64,000 nucleotides of DNA, from positions 558,001 to 622,000 of the forward strand of contig NZ_QFZZ01000002.1 of the NCBI RefSeq assembly GCF_005233515.1. Direction: 5' to 3'. Positions 47,531-57,800 of the stretch are shown here, piece after piece. Made by a program: the position numbers and the translations under genes. Positions within the stretch are counted from its first letter, which is position 1, and the number at the start of each line of letters is the position of its first letter. Source of the stretch: Pseudomonas sp. CFBP13508 (GTDB lineage Bacteria; Pseudomonadota; Gammaproteobacteria; Pseudomonadales; Pseudomonadaceae). Under the pieces are notes generated by a model. The model was not told where the DNA came from and did no database searches. It was given only the letters and a program-made list of their open reading frames with translations.

Positions 47531-50500
47531 TCACGCGGCAGTAGCACCTTCAACAACCGGCACCGGCCTGGTGACTGTTTTAATCACGCCGGGGTTGGGA
47601 TAAACGCTGACCAGTGTGTCCGGTTGCGTTATCCAGCCAGGTTTCTCCGATGAATATTTTATGATCGTGCCCGCACCTTCACTGGCCTGGAAATGCAACT
47701 TCCAGGATTGCGCCGCGCGGTCGTATTTCATAAACGCAAAACCCAACAGCCGCGAGTCCGCCTGACCGTTTGCATTCACACGCAGCCCATAGTCGGGATA
47801 TTCCATGGACGCGCTGAGACCCAGACCGTGCTCATGCGTGGCGAGGCCATTGTACTGAGCGAGTTCCTTGCCACCCTCGACATGCCTGACCCGCAGGCGA
47901 CTGGCGTCGAGTTGATCGACCACCAGCGAGCAGCCACTGAAGCCAGGCGTAAACAAATGATCGGGCTCGCCCCACTTGGGGTGGACCGGAATATCGACAT
48001 AACCTCCCTGCGCGGCCCAGTAACCGACCACGGCATCTGACGACTGCGGAAGCTTGTCGATTTTCGGGTCATGGATTTTCAATGCATTGAATTGCGTCCG
48101 GACCGAGTTGGCAGGCTGAACGCGCTCCATGACAAAGACGAAACTTGCCCCGCCCTCCTGATTGGCCAGTTGTGACGCGATCTCGGCGCTGTAATTGACG
48201 CGCCCCGGTTGCAACAATTCGGTGGCCACCGGTAACCGGCTTAATTGCGCCGGCGACAAGGCTTCATGAATGCCGGTGCGCTGCAGCGAATAACGCGTCA
48301 GGGAAGGCAGACCACAATCGTACGCAAGGTGTGCAACCTCACTGTTAGCAACGACTTCGATGACCGGTTCCCATAAACCGTTGGGCAGCCGATGGCGCAT
48401 AAATGCCGAGCCCGGACGTAGCGGATTGCTTGAGGTGTACACAAGCTGATGGCTGAGACGGGTACTTTCATCGACAGTCGCCCCCACCGGCACGTCTGTT
48501 GCACCTTGCGGCAGCTCACCGCCACGCAGCGAAACCGGCTGCCATTGATCCGGCGCAACTTGCCAGAGTCTGGCGCCGTGCGTGCGGTTCGTCGCCGGGT
48601 CAACAATCACCACGTCGGTGAAATCGTCTGCCAGATTGAAATCATTCCTGATTCCATACACCGCTTCCTTGCCAGCGGCGTCGATATTGCGGATATAAAA
48701 GCGTTGGCCGTCCGCGCTGCGGAAAATACCCCGGGCATTGCTCTCAAGACCGACGAGTACCGAGGGCTTGATGGCGAAGCGGTTGAAATCGCTGTTAGTG
48801 AATCCGTTCACTCCAAGGATTTCAGGCTTGGGCCGGAAATCGCCCGGTGCGCCGTAAAGCCGATTGTTCAGCGGGTTGTAGTGATGCCACTGCTGGTCTT
48901 TCAGCACGCCGATGCCATCGACACTTTGCTGGTTTATCTTCCAGGTACCTATCAGTGCGGGCCCGTGTTCTTTGCGCAGTAACCGCAATAACTCGCTGGG
49001 GTCTGACACTCTGCGCAATGCCATGATCTGCCGCAGGCCTTGCTCGCCGAGAAATCTGAGGCCTTGACCAAGCAGCCGGGTCGCCCCCACGCCCACGTCA
49101 CGCAGGGCGATCAACGGATTGAGTTCGGTGATGACCACCGCACCGATTATCTTCGCCGCCTTGAGTGTCTTGCTGATGGCTGACGCCGTGGAAACACCAA
49201 TCCTGGCCAGTTTTCCGGCAACACTTGCACCGGCAGTAACAAAGCCCAATACATCAAAAAACAGGTCCACTGCGCCGTCGGCATAGTTGCCGTCGACGAA
49301 GTTGGCGATCGCCGTCTTGAACGGGATCAGGTCGACCACGAAATCGATGACCCTCTGCACGAACGCGTTTTCCCCGTCTTGCGTGGTCTGGCCCTTTGCT
49401 GCCTGCAAAATGTCCTCGTTGTCCAGATCCAGATGTTGCACAAAGGCTTGAGCAATCAGCTCGGTGCGCTCGCTCGAATAACTGACGGGCACTGAAGAGC
49501 TTTTTGCGCTTTTTGGCAGGAGCTTAGCGGCTTGCGACTGGTCAGCCAGCAGCAATGGCTCGATGGTGTGCTTGATGCTCGGAACAGATGCATTTGTGCG
49601 CTCGGACGCTTCTGCTGGATCGTAGGACCGGGTCCGGATAACCCCTTGTTTCAGATCGATATCATAAAGCTTCGATTCCTGGCCCAGATCAACCTTCACC
49701 CTGAGGATGGCGCTTGTAGATATCAGGTTTCTGCCGACAATATTCAGACTCAAGCGGTAGGTCTTGTATTGGTAAAACGAGACGTGGCCGTGTTCCAGGT
49801 TTTTCCTGTCCTGCAGCGGCAACTCGGCGATCAGATGTTTTACAAACAGCAGTGCGCCTTGCTTGAGGTTGCCGATAGCATTTTCAAATTGTGCCTGGAA
49901 GGCATCTGCCGCGCCAAGTTCCAGCGGTGCATTGATCTGGTCAAGCAGCGGAAGCAAGCGCGGATCGCGGGTCGTCCATTGATAGTAGGGCGGCCCGCCC
50001 ATCATGACGATGTCGAGCAGCGAGTATCGGCCGTTGAGGGTCGGGTACAACAAGAGCCCGTCGCCTCCGGCAACCTTGGGCTGCTCCAGCAGGCGCTCTT
50101 CAAACGGTATGTCGCCTTTGAACTTTTTCTGCAGTCTGTCCAGCGCGATGGCTTTGCGGCTTGGCAATTGGCTGTTCAACAAAATCGAGGTGTTGAGACG
50201 ACCGGCCAGTTGCAGGTTGAAGTGTGTCTTGGCGCGCTCCAGTTCGTCACGGGTGTAATGTTCACCGTGGTTCTTTTGCACCACGCCGTTGACTACGCCC
50301 CAATCTGCCAGCGCGGCGGCCTGAACGTGCTGAAAAACCTGCGAGTCGATCAACGAAGCGCTTTCTGCGCTGGCCATAACTTGAGCAAAGGTCATATAGG
50401 CGACTTTCCCGGGTGTGTAGGCCTCGATCGTTCGCGCCGCGACGTTCAGGTTGAACCATGCCGTGGTGCCGTATTTCAAGTCGGGGGGAAATTTCTTGAT

Positions 50501-51124
50501 GAGAAACTCGGGCGCCTTGCGAACCAGCAACAGAGCGGCGGTCAATCCGGCCAGTCGGCGGCTGCTCAAGCGTTCCTTGATCAAGTAAGCCACCAGGTTA
50601 TCGAATACCTGCAAAGGGGGTTTGCCCCAGAGTTTCTCTCCGGCTAGATCGAAGCCAGCAACTTTGCTGCGTGACGGCTGATCAATATCGCCCTGATGCA
50701 GACTCAAATGAATGCCGGCCATTGCGTACTCGGCGGCGCTGACATCGGTGGCGATGCCGTTCAAGCGGGTCTGGATTGCAAGACCCAGAGCCTGCCCGCG
50801 AGGACTGTTGATGAGTCTTGCCAATGCCGACAGCGGATCACTCAGCGCCTCATTCGCAAGCCGCTCGTCTACGTCCAGATAGTCCAGCACTCCGGCACCC
50901 GGTAGCGCAATGAAATCAAGGCTATCCAGAAAAACACTGGTGGCGTGCAAGGCTTCTTTTTGTTGCGCAACAGTCAATGGAATTGACCAGGACAATGCAC
51001 CGGCAAAGTCACCAAACGGATGGGAATTTACTTTTGCGATTTCCAGGCTGGCCGCGAGGTGCTCAAACTGATTATTCTCAGGTGCCGATACTTCACCAAC
51101 GAGGTCCATGTTGGATTCAGACAT
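47531..51124 (-). CDS. giant toxin-like protein with CNF-like C-terminal deamidase signature
   Basis: A 1197-residue protein with no signal peptide. The ATG at 51124 follows GAAGGAAA; an upstream frame adds 17 residues. About 590-645 is a hydrophobic hairpin (VIDFVVDLIPF... GNYADGAVDLFFDVLGFVTAG), then a beta-rich segment (about 798, GIFRSADGQRFYIRN). Near the C terminus FSGC1065 and H1081 (RVRHVEGG) resemble the LSGC...His pair of CNF1 (C866/H881), Bordetella DNT and BLF1, which deamidate a glutamine in Rho GTPases or eIF4A. Spacing is 16 residues here and 15 in CNF1. The N-terminal 500 residues are not recognised. Function is inferred. Confidence 0.7.
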   Translation of the reverse strand: MSESNMDLVGEVSAPENNQFEHLAASLEIAKVNSHPFGDFAGALSWSIPLTVAQQKEALHATSVFLDSLDFIALPGAGVLDYLDVDERLANEALSDPLSALARLINSPRGQALGLAIQTRLNGIATDVSAAEYAMAGIHLSLHQGDIDQPSRSKVAGFDLAGEKLWGKPPLQVFDNLVAYLIKERLSSRRLAGLTAALLLVRKAPEFLIKKFPPDLKYGTTAWFNLNVAARTIEAYTPGKVAYMTFAQVMASAESASLIDSQVFQHVQAAALADWGVVNGVVQKNHGEHYTRDELERAKTHFNLQLAGRLNTSILLNSQLPSRKAIALDRLQKKFKGDIPFEERLLEQPKVAGGDGLLLYPTLNGRYSLLDIVMMGGPPYYQWTTRDPRLLPLLDQINAPLELGAADAFQAQFENAIGNLKQGALLFVKHLIAELPLQDRKNLEHGHVSFYQYKTYRLSLNIVGRNLISTSAILRVKVDLGQESKLYDIDLKQGVIRTRSYDPAEASERTNASVPSIKHTIEPLLLADQSQAAKLLPKSAKSSSVPVSYSSERTELIAQAFVQHLDLDNEDILQAAKGQTTQDGENAFVQRVIDFVVDLIPFKTAIANFVDGNYADGAVDLFFDVLGFVTAGASVAGKLARIGVSTASAISKTLKAAKIIGAVVITELNPLIALRDVGVGATRLLGQGLRFLGEQGLRQIMALRRVSDPSELLRLLRKEHGPALIGTWKINQQSVDGIGVLKDQQWHHYNPLNNRLYGAPGDFRPKPEILGVNGFTNSDFNRFAIKPSVLVGLESNARGIFRSADGQRFYIRNIDAAGKEAVYGIRNDFNLADDFTDVVIVDPATNRTHGARLWQVAPDQWQPVSLRGGELPQGATDVPVGATVDESTRLSHQLVYTSSNPLRPGSAFMRHRLPNGLWEPVIEVVANSEVAHLAYDCGLPSLTRYSLQRTGIHEALSPAQLSRLPVATELLQPGRVNYSAEIASQLANQEGGASFVFVMERVQPANSVRTQFNALKIHDPKIDKLPQSSDAVVGYWAAQGGYVDIPVHPKWGEPDHLFTPGFSGCSLVVDQLDASRLRVRHVEGGKELAQYNGLATHEHGLGLSASMEYPDYGLRVNANGQADSRLLGFAFMKYDRAAQSWKLHFQASEGAGTIIKYSSEKPGWITQPDTLVSVYPNPGVIKTVTRPVPVVEGATAA

Positions 51125-51514
51125 TTTATTTTCCTTCAACGGATTAAATAGAATCCGAAGTAGGCGATAGAACACGCTTTAATTTGAAGGCCAGAAGTAT
51201 TACCAATAAATCATATCAGAGCCGCCAGACACCATTTAAATACCAAACTTATCAAGAATATGACCGATTGAATGTTGCCAAACAATAGACCAACCAAAGT
51301 CAGCCATACCCATTCACTCTAAAACCGGCATCAGGCGTGGAAACTTACAACATGAAAATACTTGCAAAGCTGCCTCTTGAAATTACAAACGGGAGCCTCA
51401 CGATTACTGTTACAACAAAAAAAGATCGCTTTCTGCAACAATATCCACATTACTTACCATGTAGAAACTCCTGCAGGCAGCGACCTTTTCCGGAGGTCTT
51501 GCGCGTTTAATAAC
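51125..51514. other. AT-rich gap upstream of the CNF-like toxin gene
   Basis: 390 bases with visibly lower G+C than the surrounding genes and no convincing gene. It holds the ribosome-binding site of the toxin gene and presumably its promoter. The composition suggests acquired DNA or a silenced (H-NS/MvaT-type) control region. Confidence 0.5.
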
Positions 51515-52936
51515 TTACGACGCGGAACGCACGGCATCTCGCGATAAGTTATTCGGCTGCAACTTGAACACGTAAAACAACACCGTCAGCAACACCAGAA
51601 ACGCAGGCCCGACATACAGCGCCACGCGGGTATCCGGGAAGTACGCCATCAGGCCGACCACCAGCACCAGAAATGCCAATGCAAAGTACGAACTGACCGG
51701 GTACAGCCACATCTTGTACTTGAGGCCGGCACGTTCGCTGGCGCTCAGGCCTTTGCGGAATTTCAGCTGGGCGAGAAGGATCATCACCCAGGTCCAGATC
51801 GCACCGAAGGTGGCAATCGAGGTGACCCAGACGAAGACTTTTTCCGGCACCAGATAGTTGAGCACTACACCCAGCAGCAACACCGCAATCGACAGCAACA
51901 GCGCCCGGCGTGGCACGCCGTTGTTCGAGGTCTTGGCGAAACCGGCCGGGGCCTGGCCGTTCTGCGCCAGGCTGTAGAGCATGCGCCCGGTGCTGAAGAT
52001 GCCGCCGTTGCACGACGACAGCGCCGCAGTAATCACCACGAAGTTGATGATACCGGCGGCGGTCTTGATGCCCAGCCGCTCGAAGGTCATCACAAACGGG
52101 CTGCCTTGGGTGCCGATTTCGTTCCACGGGTAGATCGACAGGATCACGAACAGCGCGCCGACGTAGAACAGCAGAATCCGCCAGAACACCGAGCCGATCG
52201 CGTCGGGAATGGTCTTCTGTGGGTTTTTCGCTTCACCGGCGGTGAGGCCGATCATCTCGACGCCGAGGTAGGCGAACATGACCATCTGCAGCGACATCAG
52301 CACACCGGTCACGCCGTTGGGCATGAAACCGCCATGGGCCCAGAGATTGGAAATGCCCAGCGCCACGCCATCGTTACCGAAACCGAAAGCGATGATGCCG
52401 ACGCCGCCAATGACCATGGCGATGATGGTGACGATCTTGATCAGGGCGAACCAGAATTCGAATTCGCCGAAGGCTTTGACTGCGATCAGGTTGATCGAGC
52501 CCATGCTGATCAGCGCTGCCAAGGCCCAGATCCAGCGCGGCACATCGGGGAACCAGATGCCCATGTACACGGCCACGGCGGTGATTTCCGCGACGCAGGT
52601 CACCAGCCACAGAAACCAGTAATTCCAGCCGGTGAGAAAGCCGGCCAGCGGACCGAGATAATCCTGCGCGTAGCGGCTGAACGAGCCGGCCACCGGGTTG
52701 TGCACGGCCATTTCGCCGAGCGCGCGCATGATCACCAGGATCGCCAGACCACCAAGGATGTAAGAGAGCATGATCGCCGGGCCAGCCATTTCGATAGCCT
52801 TGGCCGAACCGAGAAACAGACCGACGCCGATACAGGCACCGAGCGCCATCAGGCGGATATGCCGTTCGCCGAGTTCACGTTTGAGCGGACCGCCCGAAGC
52901 GGTGTCGCCGTGCGGCAGAGGATTGCCAACTGGCAT
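51515..52936 (-). CDS. amino-acid permease (APC superfamily, ProY/GabP-like)
   Basis: A 473-residue transporter with 12 hydrophobic segments. The N-terminal LKRELGERHIRLMALGACIG and GVGLFLGSAKAI are typical of the amino-acid transporter family that includes ProY, AnsP and CycA. The substrate cannot be named from the sequence. The gene lies between the toxin gene and the RAYT gene, with no partner. Confidence 0.85.
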   Translation of the reverse strand: MPVGNPLPHGDTASGGPLKRELGERHIRLMALGACIGVGLFLGSAKAIEMAGPAIMLSYILGGLAILVIMRALGEMAVHNPVAGSFSRYAQDYLGPLAGFLTGWNYWFLWLVTCVAEITAVAVYMGIWFPDVPRWIWALAALISMGSINLIAVKAFGEFEFWFALIKIVTIIAMVIGGVGIIAFGFGNDGVALGISNLWAHGGFMPNGVTGVLMSLQMVMFAYLGVEMIGLTAGEAKNPQKTIPDAIGSVFWRILLFYVGALFVILSIYPWNEIGTQGSPFVMTFERLGIKTAAGIINFVVITAALSSCNGGIFSTGRMLYSLAQNGQAPAGFAKTSNNGVPRRALLLSIAVLLLGVVLNYLVPEKVFVWVTSIATFGAIWTWVMILLAQLKFRKGLSASERAGLKYKMWLYPVSSYFALAFLVLVVGLMAYFPDTRVALYVGPAFLVLLTVLFYVFKLQPNNLSRDAVRSAS

Positions 52937-53406
52937 AGGGGTACAACCTCGTCTTGTTATTGGATATGACCACCGGGTTTCGAAGCGTCGGCCGATAGGC
53001 CTTGGCTGGGCAGGAAACCGCGTCAGCTTCGTGGGCAGACGCGTCTTGCAGGGCGGGCCTGAAAGATCAGCGGGGCGTGCAGTATAAAAAGCTCAGGGCA
53101 GGATTTTTCACTCTAAAAGTCACAACATTCAGCGACAACTCTCGGCAATAGTGGGTTCTTCGGAGAGGCATTACCTGCACTACGTAGGAAAAGCGTCACT
53201 GAAAAAGCCGCGAAGTATTGCATAGACATGGTGCAGCGTCATGTTCCAGCCCGGGTGCATTTGATTCACTGCGCGATGTCTCTCCTCGCGATTGATCACG
53301 GATAAATGGCCGGCGGATTCAGAAATTTCTCTCAACGATTGCGGCGTCGACAGGGACAGGCAGCCACTAACCTTTGAAGAAGCCATGAACAAGCAAGGAA
53401 GCTCAC
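52937..53406. other. intergenic region upstream of the permease and the RAYT gene
   Basis: 470 bases without a convincing gene. On the minus strand TATACT (53086-53081) is a good -10 element for the permease, though its -35 is weak. A short minus-strand frame at 53180-53392 has no coding features I trust. Confidence 0.45.
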
Positions 53407-53865
53407 ATGCCAGTCCGTCCCAATTCCCACCGTCTGCGCCAAAATCGCTTCTCGGAAAACGGTCGTGCCTACTTCATCACCTCTGTCATCCACGAACGCC
53501 AGCCCGTATTTGCAGATTGGCAGACAGGCCGATTATTGGTTGCCGAACTGCGCCGGGCTCATGAGCAAGGAGTCGCGCAATCCATCGCCTGGGTTGTCAT
53601 GCCTGACCACTTTCATTGGCTGATGCAATTGCAACGCGGCTCACTTGGCGAAGTCATTGGTGGTGTAAAGGCCCGCTGTACGCATGCGGTGAACAGAAAA
53701 ACCGGACGTCACGGACCGCTGTGGCAAACCGGCTACCACGACCGTGCGATCCGTGACGGCGAGGACCTGGAGCCCATCGCCCGCTATATCATCAATAATC
53801 CCCTGCGAGCCGGGCTGGTCGATAACCTCGGTGACTATCCGCTCTGGGATGCCTACTGGCTCTGA
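53407..53865 (+). CDS. REP-associated tyrosine transposase (RAYT)
   Basis: A 152-residue Y1 HUH-like transposase. The metal-binding HxH is H68-F-H70 in VMPDHFHW, and the C-terminal helix IRDGEDLEPIARYIINNPLR carries the candidate nucleophilic tyrosine. RAYTs are single-copy, domesticated relatives of IS200 transposases that mobilise REP hairpins. Directly downstream are four REPINs of the GTGGCGAGGGG family, which are presumably its cognate repeats. The protein looks complete. Confidence 0.93.
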   Translation: MPVRPNSHRLRQNRFSENGRAYFITSVIHERQPVFADWQTGRLLVAELRRAHEQGVAQSIAWVVMPDHFHWLMQLQRGSLGEVIGGVKARCTHAVNRKTGRHGPLWQTGYHDRAIRDGEDLEPIARYIINNPLRAGLVDNLGDYPLWDAYWL

Positions 53866-53897
53866 GCGCGCCAGTTCTATGGAATAGGTGTATCAAT

Positions 53898-54031
53898 TGT
53901 GGCGAGGGGATTTATCCCCGCTCGGCTGCGCAGCAGTCGCAACTCGCTGACACGCGGTGGGCCTGCATAAACCGTGTTGGCCGGTTTTGGGGCCGCTTCG
54001 CAGCCCAACGGGGATGAATCCCCTCGCCACA
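53898..54031. repeat. REPIN array, unit 1
   Basis: 134 bases from TGTGGCGAGGGGATTTATCC to its complement. It starts 32 bases after the RAYT stop codon. The two REPs are joined by about 50 bases. Confidence 0.93.
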
Positions 54032-54117
54032 GGGAATCCCTGCATGACTGATAAATCTGCTAGCCACCTGAATCCTTTCCTCACACAGACAACATGCCCC
54101 GATGTGAACAGCCTCTT

Positions 54118-54251
54118 TGTGGCGAGGGGATTTATCCCCGCTCGGCTGCGCAGCAGTCGCAACTCGCTGACACGCGGTGTACCTGTAGAAACCTTGCCGG
54201 CAGGTGTTGGGGCCGCTTCGCAGCCCAACGGGGATGAATCCGATCACCACA
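54118..54251. repeat. REPIN array, unit 2 (right arm decayed)
   Basis: 134 bases, colinear with unit 1. The right arm reads CCGATCACCACA instead of CCCCTCGCCACA, so its outer stem is broken. Confidence 0.92.
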
Positions 54252-54338
54252 GGGAATCCCTGCATGACTGATAAATCTCTAGCCACAGGGAGTCCATTGC
54301 TCGCACAGACACATCATGGGGATATGAACAGCATCCTT

Positions 54339-54472
54339 TGTGGCGAGGGGATTTATCCCCGCTCGGCTGCGCAGCAGTCGCAACCTCCATACACGCGGTG
54401 TACCTGTAGAAACCGTGCCAGCAGCTTTTGGGGCCGCTTCGCAGCCCAACGGGGATGAATCCCCTCGCCACA
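54339..54472. repeat. REPIN array, unit 3
   Basis: 134 bases with intact arms. The spacer after it is nearly identical to the one before it, so units 2-4 arose by tandem duplication of about 221 bases. Confidence 0.93.
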
Positions 54473-54560
54473 GGGAATCCCTGCATGACTGATAAATCTG
54501 CTAGCCACAGGGAGTCCATTGCTCGCACAGACACATCATGGGGATATGAACAGCATCCTT

Positions 54561-54694
54561 TGTGGCGAGGGGATTTATCCCCGCTCGGCTGCGCAGCAGT
54601 CGCAATTTCCATACACGCGCAGTACCTGTAGAAACCGTGCCAGCAGCTTTTGGGGCCGCTTCGCAGCCCAACGGGGATGAATCCCCTCGCCACA
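54561..54694. repeat. REPIN array, unit 4
   Basis: 134 bases with intact arms, ending 109 bases before the PBP gene. It completes an array with periods of 220, 221 and 222 bases. Confidence 0.93.
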
Positions 54695-54803
54695 GGGTGT
54701 GTTCCAGTTTTATTCAGGCAATCCGCATCCTCCGCTCTTCACATTTTTTTCACCGGCTCCAACCACCGTCTAAGCTTCAGACAAGTCCGATCAATCTGCG
54801 TGA

Positions 54804-57800
54804 ATGGATCAGTCGACTATGGGCGCTTTGTGGCAAACCGATTCGAGTAAAACCGTGGTTCAGACTGAAAGTGTGAATGAAGCGCCTGTCCCTGAAAAAC
54901 CCCGTCGCCAGCGGCACGGGTGGAAGGCTTTCTGGTTGCTGTTTTTGATCATTGCGGTGGTGGTGGGACTCGCCGCGTCCAAGGAAATGCGCACCTCGCG
55001 CTTCCAGGCCCGGGAGCTGAGCCAGTACGCCGCTTCGCTGACCTACAAGCTTGAACCCGGCCCCAGTGAAGCGATTCGTTATCCGGGCAACGGCCCGTTC
55101 GATCTGCGCCTGGGTTACAGCTCGCTCGATGAATTCCTGCCGCGCCTGCTCAAGCGCAATTATGTGATTACCGAGCAGACGCGCTTCTCCCCCGCCCTGC
55201 TCGGTTACACCGATAAAGGCCTGTTCGTGCCCTATTCGGAGAAGATCCAGGCCGGGCTGTCGATCACCGATTGCCGAGGCGCGCCGCTGTATCGATACAA
55301 CTATCCGCAGCAACTGTATGCCGACTTCGCGGCGATTCCGCCGGTGGTGGTCAGCAGCCTGCTGTTCATCGAAAACCGCTTTCTCCTCGACCCGAAACAA
55401 CCGCTGGCCAACCCGGCGGTGGACTGGCCGCGCTTCGGTATGGCGGCATGGTCGCAAGTGGCCAAGCTGCTGCGCCTGCCCGGGCAATCGGCCGGCGGCA
55501 GCACCCTGGCGACGCAACTGGAAAAGTATCGCCACTCGCCCGATGGCCTGACCGTGTCCGGCGCGGAGAAGATCCGCCAGATGATTTCCGCCAGCGTGCG
55601 CGCCTACCAGGATGGCCCAGAGACTCTAGGTTCGCGGCAGAACATCGTGCGTGACTATCTCAACAGCGTGCCGCTCTCGGCGGTACCTGGCCACGGTGAA
55701 GTGCACGGCATGGCCGAAGGTTTGCGGGTCTGGTACGGCAGCGATTTCAACAAGGCCAACGAGCAACTGAACAGCGCGAAGACCGACCCGCAGACCATGG
55801 CCGCCAAAGGCCTGGCCTTGCGCGAAATGCTCTCGCTGATGATCGCCCAGCGCCGCCCTTCGCATTACCTGACCAAGGGCCGCGAGGAACTGGCCAACCT
55901 TACCGACAGCCATCTGCGCCTGCTCAAGCAGAATGGCGTGATCGATAGCGCCCTCGCCGACGCTGCGCTGGCGAGCACCGTGACGTATCGCGACTGGCAG
56001 ACCCAACCGACCATGCAGCCGATCGAAACCAACAAAGGCATCAGTGTCGCCCGCAGTCGTCTGGCGAGCATGCTCAATCGCCCGCTGTACGACCTCGATC
56101 GCCTCGACCTGTCGGCCACAAGCACCCTGCAGGGCGATCTGCAAACGCAGGCCACGGCTTATCTGAAAAAACTCGCCGACCCGGCCTATGCCGCAGAAAT
56201 CGGGCTGCTCGGAGAACGCCTGCTGACGCCGACCAGCACCACGCAAGTACGCTACAGCTTCACCCTGTTCGAACTGACCCCGGACGGCTCGCGCGTACGC
56301 GTGCAGACCGACAGCACCGACCAGCCGTTCGACATCAACGAAGGCAGCAAGCTCGAACTCGGCTCGACGGCGAAAATGCGTGTGCTGACCACGTACCTGC
56401 AAATCGTCGCCGAGCTGCACGACAAATACGGCGCGATGAGCGGACCGGAACTGAAAAAAGTCGAAGTGCCGGATCAGGATCGCCTCAGCCGCTGGGTCAT
56501 CGACTACCTGATCCAGAACAAGGACCACGACCTGTCGAAGCTGCTCGGCGCGGCGCTGGACCGCAAATATTCGGCGAGCCCCGGCGAGGCGTTTTTTACC
56601 GGCGGTGGGCTGCACACCTTTCACAACTTTCGCAAAGAGGACAACGGTCGCCTGCCGACCCTGCGCGATTCGTTGCGCGAGTCGATCAACCTGCCGTTCA
56701 TTCGGCTGATGCGCGACATCGTCCGCTACACCACCTACTCAGGACCCAACGCCGAATTGCTCAAGGATGATCGCGATCCGCGCCGTCAGGAGTATCTGGC
56801 CAGTTTCGCTGACCGCGAAGGCACCTCGTTCCTGCTCAAGTTCTGGAAGAAGTACCGCAACAAGGATACCCAGGCGCGTCTCGATACCTTCCTCGACAGC
56901 ATGCGCCCGACGCCTATTCGCATGGCCGCCGTGCATCGCTATCTGTTGCCCGAGGCAAGCCAGGAAGACTTCAACCGCTTCGTGCGCTCGCACCTCAAGG
57001 GCACCAAGCTCAACGAAAAACTCACAGACGACCGTTTGATCCGCCTCTACGATTCCTATGGCCCCGGCAGTTACGATTTGCCCGACCAGGGCTTCATCGC
57101 CAAGGTGCATCCGCTGGACTTGTGGATGATGGGTTATCTGCTGCATCACCCGGAAGCGACCTTCAGCGAGATCGTCAAGGCCAGCCATTTCGAGCGCCAG
57201 GAAGTCTACAGCTGGCTGTTCAAGAGCCGGCACAAAGGCGCGCGCGACAGCCGCATTCGTACCATGCTCGAGATCGAAGCATTCCTCGACATTCATCAGC
57301 GCTGGCAGAAAGTCGGCTATCCGTTCGATCACTTGGTGCCGTCACTGGCCACCGCTATTGGCAGTTCCGGTGACCGTCCCGCAGCGCTCGCCGAGCTGAT
57401 CGGCACCATCCTCAACGACGGCGTACGCATGCCGACGCTGCGCATCGACAGCCTGCACTTCGCTGCCGGTACACCCTATGAAACCAGGCTGATCAACGAC
57501 CCGCACGTGGGCAAACGGGTGATGCCGGTGGAAGTGGCCCGGGCCATGCGCGAGGCGCTGTCGCAAGTGGTCGATGCCGGCACCGCCAAACGCCTGTCGG
57601 GCAGTTTCAAATTGCCCGACGGCACACCCCTGGCCATGGGCGGCAAAACCGGCACCGGCGACAACCGCATCGCGGCGATCGGTTCCGGCGGGCGGATCAT
57701 CAGTTCGAAGTCGATCAACCGCACGGCGACCTTTGTGTTCTACATCGGCGATCACCATTTCGGCACCCTCACCGCGTTCGTGCCCGGGCGCTCGGCGGAG

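Noticed and set aside
49532..50647. 371-residue plus-strand frame opposite the CNF-like gene, considered as an immunity protein
   Set aside because: It shows no coding character (many Arg, Gln and Val, no plausible start site) and lies inside the toxin gene.
51362..51547. 61-residue plus-strand frame in the AT-rich gap
   Set aside because: No ribosome-binding site, overlaps the permease 3' end on the other strand, and has an ordinary random length for AT-rich sequence.
53180..53392. 70-residue minus-strand frame upstream of the permease gene
   Set aside because: No convincing ribosome-binding site or domain; it more likely reflects conserved control DNA.
54244..54693. 149-residue minus-strand frame with internal repeats (MARGFIPVGLRSGPK)
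   Set aside because: It is the translation of the REPIN units themselves.
53898..54694. Regularly spaced repeats that could be mistaken for a CRISPR array
   Set aside because: Units are 134-base imperfect hairpins, the spacers are nearly identical to one another, and no cas gene is present.
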